52,071 nt of DNA from an uncultured Alphaproteobacteria bacterium. Lineage in GTDB: Bacteria; Pseudomonadota; Alphaproteobacteria; RF32; CAG-239. Of the stretch, positions 24,090-37,121 are shown piece by piece. Location: the NCBI GenBank assembly GCA_944393235.1, contig CALXZJ010000009.1, forward strand, positions 1 to 52,071. Reading direction: 5' to 3'. The position numbers and the translations under genes are program-made. Below the pieces are notes generated by a model, which saw nothing but the letters and a program-made list of their open reading frames with translations, was not told the origin of the DNA and ran no database searches. Positions within the stretch are counted from its first letter, which is position 1. Every line of letters begins with the position of its first letter.

Positions 24090-24371
24090 ATGTTAGGAAC
24101 GTTTTTGCTTATATGCGCTGCAATCGGCGTAATAGGCGCATTTTTGAGCTGGCTATGGGAAAAGAGTGAAGGTTTTTTATCTTCGCTTTTGTCTTACTTC
24201 ATGAAAGGAATAGGATACGGCGTTATCCTGTTTACCATCATGTTTGTTGGCTGGCTTTTGAGCTTCTTCAGAAGCTGGGACATATGTGGAATCAATCCGT
24301 TCTGGATAGGGTTCTGCATAGGGGTGGTGGTTGAGGCTTATAACCTTGTCCGTCGCCTTATCCTTAGGTAA
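24090..24371 (+). CDS. Small polytopic membrane protein
   Basis: A 93-residue hydrophobic protein with about three membrane spans (around 3-20, 35-57 and 65-82), including the motif FLSWLWEKSEG between spans. I do not recognise the family. The ATG at 24090 begins a normal membrane-protein N-terminus but lacks a ribosome site. An upstream in-frame TTG at 24018 would add 24 residues that do not look conserved. A strong terminator follows. Confidence 0.55.
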   Translation: MLGTFLLICAAIGVIGAFLSWLWEKSEGFLSSLLSYFMKGIGYGVILFTIMFVGWLLSFFRSWDICGINPFWIGFCIGVVVEAYNLVRRLILR

Positions 24372-24373
24372 GA

Positions 24374-24499
24374 TTAGCACCGCTTTTGTTTTTTCAAACA
24401 AAGCGGTGCTTTTGATTGTTTTGCTTTTGGATACAATGCCACCGGCTCGATTAGTTTCTCAAATGTACCGTTTTGTACCAATTTGCCGATATCATCCAT
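24374..24499 (-). CDS. Small ORF of 41 residues coupled to the upstream charged-protein gene
   Basis: Reading the minus strand, an ATG at 24499 with GGAGG 10 nt upstream opens a 41-codon frame beginning MDDIGKLVQNGTFEKLIEPV. The ribosome site lies in the last codons of the preceding gene, whose stop (24503) is 3 nt upstream, which suggests translational coupling. Its last dozen codons (rich in Lys, ending RC) are formed by the terminator hairpin of the convergent gene. The function is unknown. It could be a degraded C-terminal fragment rather than a real small protein. Confidence 0.45.
   Translation of the reverse strand: MDDIGKLVQNGTFEKLIEPVALYPKAKQSKAPLCLKKQKRC
24376..24413 (+). terminator. 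Strong intrinsic terminator
   Basis: AGCACCGCTTT and AAAGCGGTGCT (24376-24386 and 24400-24410), further paired inward, are followed by TTTT on the plus strand. It ends the small membrane-protein gene and lies inside the 3' coding end of the 41-residue ORF on the opposite strand. Confidence 0.85.
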
Positions 24500-24502
24500 C
24501 GC

Positions 24503-24979
24503 TTATCGGCCTCCGAATTTTTCTTTGAATTCTCTATCAAAAACTTTATTTAATTCTTTTACACTTTGCTTTATTTCTTCTTCACTTTTTCCGTTAAGAT
24601 GGCCGTATTTTATAACAAACGCTGTATGTCGTTTTCTCCAATCCTCAAAGTCTTTTTTTCGCTCTTCTTCGGTAGGTTCTCTTTCCTCATGGGGGTTCAT
24701 TTCATTCATCACAATAAATTGGTTTTTAAGCATCCGTAAATATGCCCCGATTTCACCATCCGTTAACCCCTCGTTTCTCATTTTCTTGTGCCATTCGTCA
24801 TAGCCGCGGTATTCCATCTTTAACCCGTCACCAAGATATACTTTCCTTAAACCTATTCCCGTTTTATGTACCCCGCTTTCTTCTTCCGCATTATAACGCC
24901 ATTCTTCTTTATAGCGCTCATAATCTTTTTCTACCTCTTCTTTGCTTTGATAATTCCGGATTTCTTCTTTTATACTCAT
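24503..24979 (-). CDS. Highly charged helical hypothetical protein
   Basis: A 158-residue soluble protein dominated by Glu, Lys and Arg, with predicted helices and no signal peptide. A Tyr/Gly-rich middle (GVHKTGIGLRKVYLGDGLKMEYRGY) separates two helical parts. I do not recognise it. A ribosome site (AAGGAA about 9 nt from the ATG) supports translation. It may form a two-gene unit with the 41-residue ORF downstream. Confidence 0.6.
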   Translation of the reverse strand: MSIKEEIRNYQSKEEVEKDYERYKEEWRYNAEEESGVHKTGIGLRKVYLGDGLKMEYRGYDEWHKKMRNEGLTDGEIGAYLRMLKNQFIVMNEMNPHEEREPTEEERKKDFEDWRKRHTAFVIKYGHLNGKSEEEIKQSVKELNKVFDREFKEKFGGR

Positions 24980-25188
24980 CTCTGCTATTCCTTACAGATT
25001 GTTTTTTATATGTTTTTAATTTAGACTATGTTGTGCTTTTTATCAAAGATTTTGATAAAACCACATGCAAATTCTAAATATTTTTAAGCAAAAAAGCTGT
25101 TTTTTATGCCGGAATTAATTGAAAATTTAATATTTTATGCTAAAAAGCCGATAATCATGAGGTTTAAATAAAAAAGGGTTTTAGAAAA

Positions 25189-25935
25189 ATGGAAACACAA
25201 GCGCTTTCTGATGTTGTTAACACTGCCGCTCAAATGTCCATGTGGGATTTGGTTTGGGCTTCCGATACCGTCACCAAAGTGGTGATGATTGGTTTAATTG
25301 CCGCCTCCGTTTGGTCTTGGGCGATTATTTTTGAAAAATATGCCACGCTCCGCCATGTCAAAAAGATGTCCAAAAAGTTTGAAGAGGCTTTTTGGTCCGG
25401 CGGCTCGCTTGACCGTTTGTATGACGCCATCGGCAACCGTCCGCGCGACCCGATGTCGGCAATGTTTTTAGCCGCCATGAAAGAATGGCGCCGTTCCGAC
25501 ATCATGAAATCCAAAACCGACCGCAGCCTGCGCGGTGCTTCGTTACAGCAGCGCACCGAAAAAGCGATGATGGTTTGTATGGATAAAGAACTTGAAGATT
25601 TGGACAACCGCTTGGGCTTTTTGGCATCCACCGGTTCGGTAGCGCCGTTGGTGGGGTTGTTTGGTACGGTTTGGGGCATCATCAATAGTTTTAACGCCAT
25701 TGCCGCCACCCAGAGCAACTCGTTATCCGCGATGGCGCCCGGCATTGCCGAAGCTTTGTTTACCACCGCTTTTGGTTTGATTGCGGCAATTCCCGCCGTG
25801 GTGGCGTATAACATGATAACAACGCAAATTGACCGTTACGCCAACCGGCTGGAAAACTTTATTGCCGAATTTTCAACCATCTTGTCGCGTGAAATTGATG
25901 ACACCACCTTAAAGGCGGAAATGGCGGGAGAATAA
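25189..25935 (+). CDS. tolQ: Tol-Pal system proton channel subunit TolQ
   Basis: A 248-residue inner-membrane protein of the TolQ/ExbB/MotA family with three membrane spans. The conserved stretch LGFLASTGSVAPLVGLFGTVWGIINSFNAIA and the later APGIAEALFTTAFGLIAAIPAVVAYN are diagnostic. With TolR it uses the proton gradient to energise TolA during outer-membrane invagination at division. The intergenic region upstream (24980-25188) holds no gene; a loose TTGAAA/TAAAAA pair there may be its promoter. tolR follows after 3 nt. Confidence 0.95.
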   Translation: METQALSDVVNTAAQMSMWDLVWASDTVTKVVMIGLIAASVWSWAIIFEKYATLRHVKKMSKKFEEAFWSGGSLDRLYDAIGNRPRDPMSAMFLAAMKEWRRSDIMKSKTDRSLRGASLQQRTEKAMMVCMDKELEDLDNRLGFLASTGSVAPLVGLFGTVWGIINSFNAIAATQSNSLSAMAPGIAEALFTTAFGLIAAIPAVVAYNMITTQIDRYANRLENFIAEFSTILSREIDDTTLKAEMAGE

Positions 25936-25938
25936 ACC

Positions 25939-26376
25939 ATGGCAAACTCTCCGCGTTTTGTTTCCCATCGCCGCAAAAGCCGCCGCAATGCCGATGTTAA
26001 CATCACGAATTTGATGGACGTGATGATGGTGTTGTTGGTGGTGTTTATGGTGGCTGCACCGTTAATGACATCAGGCATTGCGCTTGATTTGCCCAAAGTC
26101 GGCGGCAAGGCGTTGGAAGGCAAAGAAACATCCATCAACATCAGCGTGGATAAAGACGGGTTTTATTACATCGGCAAAACCGAAGTTCCGGCTGATAAAA
26201 TTGTTGCCAAAGTCAAAGCCATACGCGGCGAAAATTCGCAAGTGACCGTTACCATTTCCGGCGATACGGATTCTTCTTACGGTCGGGTGATTAACTTAAT
26301 GGCGTTGTTAAAAGAAGCCGGTTTTGAAAAAGTCGGCTTAAAAACCGAACCGCGTCCGTTGGGGGCAGAAAAATAG
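25939..26376 (+). CDS. tolR: Tol-Pal system protein TolR
   Basis: A 145-residue protein with one N-terminal span (VNITNLMDVMMVLLVVFMVAAPL) containing the conserved membrane Asp that carries protons, and a periplasmic ExbD/TolR domain (SINISVDKDGFYYIGKTEV, DTDSSYGRVINLMALLKEAGF). It works with TolQ and is translated in the same operon. Confidence 0.95.
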   Translation: MANSPRFVSHRRKSRRNADVNITNLMDVMMVLLVVFMVAAPLMTSGIALDLPKVGGKALEGKETSINISVDKDGFYYIGKTEVPADKIVAKVKAIRGENSQVTVTISGDTDSSYGRVINLMALLKEAGFEKVGLKTEPRPLGAEK

Positions 26377-26385
26377 GCTGATAAA

Positions 26386-27390
26386 ATGCACAAACGGTAT
26401 CTTTACAGTTCCATCGGTTTGCATATAGCAGTATTCCTGCTATTGGTGTTGGATTTGCCGTATTTCGGTCGTCCGAAAATCACCATGGGCCAGGCCCCGA
26501 TAATCGTGGACTTAAAAGATGTCAAGCTGGCGGAAATGACCAATCTTCCGCCCAAAGCCGTATTTGGCAAAGAAAACAAAAAGGCCACCGTACCGGAAAA
26601 GAAAAAATCCGCGCCGAAGTGGACCACCGAAGAAACCGCCAAACCGGATTTACCGCCACCGCCCAAAGAAACCAAAGTTGAGCAACCGAAATCCGACTTT
26701 TTGGATACCACTCCGCCGGAACCGGCAAAAAAGCCGGTAAAAAAACCGGAAAGCAAACCTGTGCCTAAACCGGCGCCCAAACCGGCGGCAAAACCCCAAC
26801 CCAAACCGCAGCAACCGCCGCAGCCCAAAGCCAAACCGCAGGATAAAACCCCGCCGGTTAAACCCAAGGCTGCTAAAAAATCAACATCTTCCGCCAAAAC
26901 CTTGGCAAACCCGCTAAAAAGTCTGATGGATTCGGTCAGCGCGATGGAAAAAGAAATCGGCGAAACCGCGGCGCCTGCCGTCATTAAAGAAGGTACTGAA
27001 GTTGCCAATATGGGTATTGAAGGCGGCACCGGCGGTTCATACTTTAGCGAACTGACAATTTCCGAAACCGATGCCATTGCCGGTCGCTTGCGTGAATGTT
27101 GGAATCTGGACCCCGGTGCGCGCGGCATTGAAGATATGGTCATTGAAATCAGAGCGGCTTTAACCCGGGAAGGGACAATCCGTGATGTGCAGATTTTGGA
27201 TAAAAGCCGTTACAATTCCGACCCGCATTTCCGCGCCATTGCCGAAAGTGCGCGCCGTGCGGTTTATAGCTGCATGAACCATAAAGGCGCCAATATATAT
27301 AAAATCTTTCCGGAAAAATATGCCGATAAATACGACTTGTGGAATACGCTTTTGCTGCGCTTCAACCCGATGGATGCCAGCATCAAATAA
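26386..27390 (+). CDS. tolA: TolA-like protein with a proline/lysine-rich stalk
   Basis: A 334-residue protein: N-terminal span (about 7-22), a long stalk (about 60-175) made of Lys-Pro repeats (KPVPKPAPKPAAKPQPKP) instead of the long alpha-helical stalk of enterobacterial TolA, and a C-terminal TonB/TolA-like domain (about 215-334) with two cysteines (RECWNLDPG, YSCMNHKG). It links the TolQR motor to the outer membrane. tolB and pal do not follow as they usually do; ligA converges here instead. Confidence 0.87.
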   Translation: MHKRYLYSSIGLHIAVFLLLVLDLPYFGRPKITMGQAPIIVDLKDVKLAEMTNLPPKAVFGKENKKATVPEKKKSAPKWTTEETAKPDLPPPPKETKVEQPKSDFLDTTPPEPAKKPVKKPESKPVPKPAPKPAAKPQPKPQQPPQPKAKPQDKTPPVKPKAAKKSTSSAKTLANPLKSLMDSVSAMEKEIGETAAPAVIKEGTEVANMGIEGGTGGSYFSELTISETDAIAGRLRECWNLDPGARGIEDMVIEIRAALTREGTIRDVQILDKSRYNSDPHFRAIAESARRAVYSCMNHKGANIYKIFPEKYADKYDLWNTLLLRFNPMDASIK

Positions 27391-27407
27391 TCTTTGAAAA
27401 ACAGGAC

Positions 27408-29510
<2,103 letters not shown>

Positions 29511-30479
29511 CTAAAACAGATTTTGAAATTTACTGCCGGCGTTTTTGCGACGCTGCTTCAATTTGCTTAATTTATCGCTGACCACCGATGTATCGCGTCC
29601 GGTCTTGGCTAATCTGTCGTACATTCTTTCAATTTCTTTTTCCAAATAAGCTGTTTCAATCTCGTTTGCCAGCGTTTTGCGCTCTTCCAACGAACCGGAA
29701 GTACGGATACGTTGGATTTCTTCCCAGATATCCTCTACATAAATATGTTGCAGTTCTTTTTTCTTGAAAAAATAAGGCAGTTCATAAACCAACTGTCTGG
29801 CGTTAGCATAGGCTTCTTTACCGTCGGCACATTTGTTGTAACGAATTTTTAAAAGCCGGAAAGCAATTTCCAATTCTTTACTGCTGTCCACCACAATAAA
29901 AGGAACAGGGTCAGCAAAACCTTCCGCACTCAAAGATTTTAAAAACTCCAACAAATGGTGAAAGAAACCATTGATGTTGTAAATAATAAACGGTTTCATC
30001 TTAAGCAAACCATCTTGCATAGCCACGCAATCATAAGCCAACTCGTCCAACGTACCGACGCCGCCCGGAGCGAACACCACAAAATCGGCACCCAAAAGTT
30101 TCTGTTTGCGTTCTTCCAGAGTTTGCGCCAAAATCACCTCGGTTTGAGCAATTAAATCATCATCCGAGGGATAAAGACTATAATATTCCTTAGTTGTAAT
30201 GCCTTGAATGGGCGTGTCTTCAGAAACACATTGTTTTTGATTCCAGCCGTCCAACACACCGCGGGCAACGGCGCCCATGATGCCGCAGTTCGAAAGCCCG
30301 AAATCCAAGCGAAAGTCCATTTTAATAATCTGTCGGCCAAGATTATAAGCTTCTTCTTTATAGATGTTATCATTACCCGAACGTGAACCGCCGGCTACAA
30401 AAACCCGAATACCTTCTTTTTTGTTTTCTTCAATAAAAGAGTTTAACACTTCTTGTTGATTATTATGAGCTTCGGTCAT
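29511..30479 (-). CDS. LOG-family nucleotide-cleaving enzyme with a C-terminal extension
   Basis: A 322-residue protein of the 'lysine decarboxylase-like' LOG family, a Rossmann-type fold that hydrolyses nucleoside 5'-monophosphates to base and ribose-phosphate. The family motif PGGVGTLDE and the upstream ERKQKL motif are present. The N-terminal part reads GIRVFVAGGSRSG. An extra helical tail of about 100 residues follows the core. Its ribosome site GGAG overlaps the end of tgt (stop 3 nt upstream). The physiological substrate is unknown; cytokinin production should not be assumed. Confidence 0.82.
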   Translation of the reverse strand: MTEAHNNQQEVLNSFIEENKKEGIRVFVAGGSRSGNDNIYKEEAYNLGRQIIKMDFRLDFGLSNCGIMGAVARGVLDGWNQKQCVSEDTPIQGITTKEYYSLYPSDDDLIAQTEVILAQTLEERKQKLLGADFVVFAPGGVGTLDELAYDCVAMQDGLLKMKPFIIYNINGFFHHLLEFLKSLSAEGFADPVPFIVVDSSKELEIAFRLLKIRYNKCADGKEAYANARQLVYELPYFFKKKELQHIYVEDIWEEIQRIRTSGSLEERKTLANEIETAYLEKEIERMYDRLAKTGRDTSVVSDKLSKLKQRRKNAGSKFQNLF

Positions 30480-30482
30480 TTT

Positions 30483-32767
<2,285 letters not shown>

Positions 32768-32778
<11 letters not shown>

Positions 32779-33553
32779 TTTTATTCTCCTCTAAAATTTG
32801 GCAAACAATTTTTTTGACATCTTCAGCGCCCTCACAAACAGGATAACGATTTAACAACAGTGACTGATTAACAACTGCTTCGCGAATTCGGGAATCTTGA
32901 CGAATAACACCAAGTAAATTTAAATCCGTTTTAATAAATTCTTTTGAAGCTTTCAGTAAAGCTTTATAGGTTTGAACCCCTTCTTCTTGCGAAATTGCAC
33001 GGTTAATAATAATATAAAATTGAGCTTTAAGTGCAATTTTTTTAAGCATTTCCAATTTATGATATGTTGCAATAACAGATGCTGTGTCCGCATTAACCAG
33101 AATAAAAAGACTATCGCAAATATTCAAAAAAGGATTAATGGATTTTCCTTCATCATTAGCACAATCAATAAAAACATAATCATACATTTTTGCAAAATAG
33201 TTTAAATCGCCAGCCAAAAGCTGAGCTCTGCCCATGGGCGCCGTATTAAAACGATCTTCCCCCGGGAAGCTGCAAATAACATCAAATTTACCTTTATCAA
33301 AACGAGATAAAGAATTGTTTAACGTTTGACTGCCGTTTAACAATCTGTTATAAGCCGTACAATGCTCAATATTCAACTGTTTGGCAACATTTTCAACCCC
33401 GCCGTCAGCATCAAAAAACAATACTTTTTTCTTTCTCAAGCCAAGATCATGACACAAGGTTGTTGTTAGCCATGTTTTGCCAGAAGCCTTGGTTCCTGAG
33501 CAAACGGCGCAAATATGATGATATGAATTTTTATTTTGTTTCAAACTTTCCAT
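32768..33553 (-). CDS. MinD/FlhG-like ATPase with a variant P-loop
   Basis: A 261-residue member of the SIMIBI/ParA-MinD group. The P-loop reads SGTKASGKTWLT: the usual KGGxGKT has lost the first signature Lys position (Thr here) and has Lys one residue later. The middle VLFFDADGG (Walker A' Asp) and the DYVFIDCAND (Walker B) segments are present. Flagellar FlhG is one possibility, but no flagellar gene is near. The C-terminus overlaps the start of the J-domain/SH3 gene by 11 nt, so the ATPase may position or regulate that membrane protein. It heads the minus-strand cluster leading to ligA. Confidence 0.75.
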
Positions 33554-33674
33554 AGCAAAACTCTAAAGAATATATAAAAATTCTGGCAAATATCCGGAAA
33601 TTTTGCAATCAGTTAAAATCTTTTTAACACAATTTATTTATAATTAAAATAAACATTTAACAAAAGGAAGCAAA

Positions 33675-34580
33675 ATGAAAAAAATTTGGTTGATATTGTT
33701 GTTTTTTTTGCAAATGCTTGCATTTGAAGCAGTTGCACAGTCAATGGTAACAACCAAAAAAGATACCCGGCTAAATATTATTGAAGCGACCTCATTTCCC
33801 GATTATTTTCCGATATCTTATATTGAACAAAAAGGAAATTATACATATTTACATACAATTTTTGAAACAACTATGGAACAAGTTGCCAAAATGGGGAATC
33901 TTCAAATTGAATATGTTCCAAAAAAAGATTATGCTAAGGCTGTTGCAGATGTTCGGCGCGGTGAAATAGATATTTTATTGGGTATGTATTATGATACGGA
34001 ATTGTATTCTGGTTTGGAATATGTTTTTCCTGCTGTTTTAAACAACCCGATTTATATAATGATGTTGCCGCAAAATATTTCCAAAGTTAACAAACCGGAA
34101 GATTTGAAAAATTTACGCGGATTATATATCAGCAGCGAATATTTTAGTGATTATATGCAAAACAATTTTAAAAATTATAATATTCAACCAGCTAAAACAT
34201 CCCTGCAAGCATATGAAAAGCTATTTACCGGAGAAGCAGACTATGTTGCCGGAGGATATTATTATAATTATGCCGAAGTTTGTCGTTTAGGTTTAAAAAA
34301 TTATGTATCGTTTTCCAAAACAGCCTTATGGAATATGCCGCTTTTTATAGGTGTTTCCAAGGTGTCAAAAAACCACACTAAAATGGTAAAAATTTTAAAT
34401 AAATTTATTGCCGGCGGTAAATTTCAGCAAGACATTAACAAAACATTGAAAGAAATGGTATATCAAGCAGAGCTTAAATCACAAGGTGTTGTCCCGCCGA
34501 TGTTCGTAAAAAAAGCAACCGCAAATGATAAAACACCGGCAGATGAAATGCAGCAAACAGAAAACAAAACAGTAGAATAA
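33675..34580 (+). CDS. Family 3-like periplasmic solute-binding protein, orphan
   Basis: A 301-residue exported protein (signal peptide 1-22, cleavage AVAQ). It resembles amino-acid-type binding proteins: DVRRGEIDILLGMY followed by ISSEYFSDYMQ and ALWNMPLFIGVSK, giving the two-lobed fold. No permease or ATPase gene accompanies it, so it may act with a distant transporter, or have become a sensor or scaffold. The last 40 residues are charged and low in complexity. A good ribosome site (AAGGAAG) precedes the ATG. Confidence 0.72.
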   Translation: MKKIWLILLFFLQMLAFEAVAQSMVTTKKDTRLNIIEATSFPDYFPISYIEQKGNYTYLHTIFETTMEQVAKMGNLQIEYVPKKDYAKAVADVRRGEIDILLGMYYDTELYSGLEYVFPAVLNNPIYIMMLPQNISKVNKPEDLKNLRGLYISSEYFSDYMQNNFKNYNIQPAKTSLQAYEKLFTGEADYVAGGYYYNYAEVCRLGLKNYVSFSKTALWNMPLFIGVSKVSKNHTKMVKILNKFIAGGKFQQDINKTLKEMVYQAELKSQGVVPPMFVKKATANDKTPADEMQQTENKTVE

Positions 34581-34598
34581 ATAAGGAAGTGAAGATAG

Positions 34599-35264
34599 AT
34601 GGTACTTTTAATACAACATAGCGTTTCTCCCCAATCTCGCAAAATCAGAATAATGATGGCTGAGAAAAAAATGTTATTTGTCTTAAAAGAAGAGGAGCCG
34701 TGGAATCTTTCAAAAGATGTGTACAAGCTTAATCCTTCCGGTGAATTGCCGATATTTATATTTGATGGCAATGTTATTGCCGGAAATTATCCTATAACGG
34801 AATTTTTGGAAGAAACTTACCCAGACACTAAACTATTGCTTGGCAACAATCGCCAAAGAGCCGAAATACGTCGCTTATGCGATTGGTTTGATGGCAAATT
34901 TTATAATGAGGTCTACCGCTACATAGTTATTGAAAAAGTTTATAAACGTTTCCGAGATGGTTTACCACCGGATTCAAAAATATTAAAAGCCGGCATGAAT
35001 AATTTAAAGTTTCATATGGAGTATATTGAATGGCTTTCTGAAAGAAACAATTATCTTGCCGGTCAAGAATTTTCATTAGCGGATATAACAGCCGCAGCAC
35101 ATATTTCGGTTATAGATTATCTTGGCGACATTTCTTGGGAAGACTACAAAAATGCTAAATTGTGGTATTCCAAAATCAAATCCCGTCCGAGCTTTAAAGA
35201 TATTTTAAGCGATACGATAAAAGGGATTTTCCCGGCAAAACACTATACAAATTTGGATTTTTGA
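34599..35264 (+). CDS. fzlA: FzlA-like glutathione-S-transferase-fold protein
   Basis: A 221-residue GST-fold protein with an N-terminal thioredoxin-like half (HSVSPQSRKIRIMMAEK) and a helical C-terminal half. The segments CDWFDGKFYNEV, LADITAAAHISVIDYLGDI and the terminal HYTNLDF are characteristic of FzlA, the alphaproteobacterial FtsZ-binding protein that controls septal constriction. FzlA is not expected to bind glutathione. The identification rests on motif recall. It lies 2 nt upstream of a small lipoprotein gene. Confidence 0.8.
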   Translation: MVLLIQHSVSPQSRKIRIMMAEKKMLFVLKEEEPWNLSKDVYKLNPSGELPIFIFDGNVIAGNYPITEFLEETYPDTKLLLGNNRQRAEIRRLCDWFDGKFYNEVYRYIVIEKVYKRFRDGLPPDSKILKAGMNNLKFHMEYIEWLSERNNYLAGQEFSLADITAAAHISVIDYLGDISWEDYKNAKLWYSKIKSRPSFKDILSDTIKGIFPAKHYTNLDF

Positions 35265-35265
35265 C

Positions 35266-35730
35266 ATGAAAAAAAGCGTATTGACATTTTTAGCACTTTT
35301 TTTGTTTTCAGGCTGTACATGGTTGGCTGAAGGCAAAGGGCAAGTGATTTACCATTGGGAACGCCCGCGCACCGGTGTGGCAAAATTTGCCCGCGATCAT
35401 TCTGAATGCATGCGTGAGGCGGAAGATTTTAAATTTTTGCCCAGTATCAAAAACTGGTTTTATTCTGAGGAGGTGCGTTTTGATATTCGTGCTGATTGGC
35501 ATTCCGAAAAAGGCATTTGGGCAAGTTACGTTCCTTATGAAGGCGCTCAGCCTTTGGTGGTAAACTCTATTCGCGATGACCGCGATTCCAGTCCACGCAA
35601 ATACCGTCGTTGTATGGAAAAGCGCGGATATACCCGCCGTACCAGAGATATTCCATCAACAACCAACATCTTTATTTATAAGCCGCAGAGCATCAACCAA
35701 GATACATTATTTGAGGAATATTATCGCTAA
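35266..35730 (+). CDS. Small lipoprotein of unknown function
   Basis: A 154-residue lipoprotein with lipobox LFSGC at 13-17. The mature part contains a Cys (SECMREAEDF) and a later CMEKRGYTRR, a pattern seen in several small alphaproteobacterial outer-membrane lipoproteins where 'RC..GY' ends the domain. The function is unknown. It is co-transcribed with fzlA (gap of 1 nt). Confidence 0.75.
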   Translation: MKKSVLTFLALFLFSGCTWLAEGKGQVIYHWERPRTGVAKFARDHSECMREAEDFKFLPSIKNWFYSEEVRFDIRADWHSEKGIWASYVPYEGAQPLVVNSIRDDRDSSPRKYRRCMEKRGYTRRTRDIPSTTNIFIYKPQSINQDTLFEEYYR

Positions 35731-37121
35731 TTATATCCGCCGCCGGTTGCTTTGTAAAAAGCAATAATGTTCTGATAAACAGCGCCGTTGCTTTTGATAA
35801 AATCAGTTTGCGCATTAAGCAGGTCTTGTTCGGCTTTGAGCAATTCTGAAAATTCAATCAATCCGCTCTCATACTTATCACGCATAGCGCGTAAAACTTT
35901 TTGCATATTATTAACAGCGTTTTGCTGTGCCCGATTATGTTGATACTCGGTTTGCACGGCGCTTATGGAATTTTGCAGTTCTTCCACGGCTTGTAAAATA
36001 GTTTGACGGTAGTTTTCAAAAGTTTCTGCTTTAATTTCTTTTTGTAACTGAATATTGCTTTGCAGCTTACCCCAATTAAATAAGGGTAGAGAAATTTTGG
36101 GCGTATAGCCATAAGCTTGGCTGTCTGAATTAAAGAGTTTAGAACCGGCACCGGATTGAAAACCAAATAAACCGCCGATGCTTAAGTTAGGATAAAGTGC
36201 GGCAATAGCTTGCCCGATGGCAGCGTTTTGTGCAGCTATTGCTCGTTCGGCGGCTTTAACGTCAGGACGACTGCGTATAATATCGGCGGGAAGCTCATAA
36301 AGTTTGTAAATATCATAATGATAGGCCTTTTGTACTGGATTTTTGTGAGAACTTAAAACATCTGCCGGCAAATTATCCGGCAAAACGCCGGTTAAAACCG
36401 CCAAGGCATTTTTATAAGATGTTATTTGATTTTCTAAAGTCGGGATAAGTGCTTTGGTGCTTTCCGTCAAGTATTGTGCCTGATGATAAGTTGCGGCGTC
36501 CGTCAATCCGGATTTATATTTTTCTGTTACAGTTTGCAAAATGTCTTGCTGCAATTTCAAATTGTTTTGAGCATTGCTTAGTTGCGCCTGCATCGTTCTT
36601 AATAAAAAATAAGTATTGGCAACTTCTGCCGTTAACATCACCTGCAAATTGTGTAATGAAAAATAAGCTTGTTCAAACTCAGCCAAAGATTGTTCATTCA
36701 ACCGTCGTCCGGCACCCCATACATCAATTTCCCAAGCTGCGTCCAACCCAATTTGAAAATAGTTTGTATCCGCCGCCAAGCCGATGTTTTTGCTGGCTTT
36801 TGTGTACTCATATTGTGTATCGGTACTGAGTGTCGGCAAATATTGCGTGCGATTGATGGCAGCGATTGTTCTTGCTTGCCGCAGTTTTGCAACCCCGCCT
36901 TTAATTGTCGGGCTGTTGGTTAAAGCAGTTTCAATCAGAATATTGAGTGATTTATCATTAAATTGTTTGTACCATTGTTTTGAAACTTGCGAGTTTGTCT
37001 CTTTCAAATGGAGAGATTTGGCGATTTGTTCGTCATCAAAAACAATAGGTTCTTCATAATCAGGGCCGACCGTGCAAGAACAAAATAAAAACAGCAAGAA
37101 AACCGACAAATATTTAATCAT
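35727..37121 (-). CDS. NodT/OprM-family outer-membrane factor lipoprotein
   Basis: A 464-residue TolC-like channel of a tripartite efflux pump. The lipobox LFCSC and the following TVGPDYEEP are typical of the NodT/OprM subgroup. The two OEP repeats are visible ([27 protein letters not shown] and [23 protein letters not shown]), as is the signature [24 protein letters not shown] chose the ATG at 37121 (GGAGG 5 nt upstream), which overlaps the RND gene by 8 nt; the longer frame would run deep into that gene. Confidence 0.93.
   Translation of the reverse strand: MIKYLSVFLLFLFCSCTVGPDYEEPIVFDDEQIAKSLHLKETNSQVSKQWYKQFNDKSLNILIETALTNSPTIKGGVAKLRQARTIAAINRTQYLPTLSTDTQYEYTKASKNIGLAADTNYFQIGLDAAWEIDVWGAGRRLNEQSLAEFEQAYFSLHNLQVMLTAEVANTYFLLRTMQAQLSNAQNNLKLQQDILQTVTEKYKSGLTDAATYHQAQYLTESTKALIPTLENQITSYKNALAVLTGVLPDNLPADVLSSHKNPVQKAYHYDIYKLYELPADIIRSRPDVKAAERAIAAQNAAIGQAIAALYPNLSIGGLFGFQSGAGSKLFNSDSQAYGYTPKISLPLFNWGKLQSNIQLQKEIKAETFENYRQTILQAVEELQNSISAVQTEYQHNRAQQNAVNNMQKVLRAMRDKYESGLIEFSELLKAEQDLLNAQTDFIKSNGAVYQNIIAFYKATGGGYN

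Noticed and set aside
26403-27143. Minus-strand ORF of 246 codons opposite tolA
   Set aside because: It is the shadow of the Lys/Pro-rich coding stretch; Gly/Leu-rich and without domain features.
29511-30479. Lysine decarboxylase
   Set aside because: The PGGxGTxxE motif marks the LOG family; the old 'lysine decarboxylase' label for it is a misannotation.
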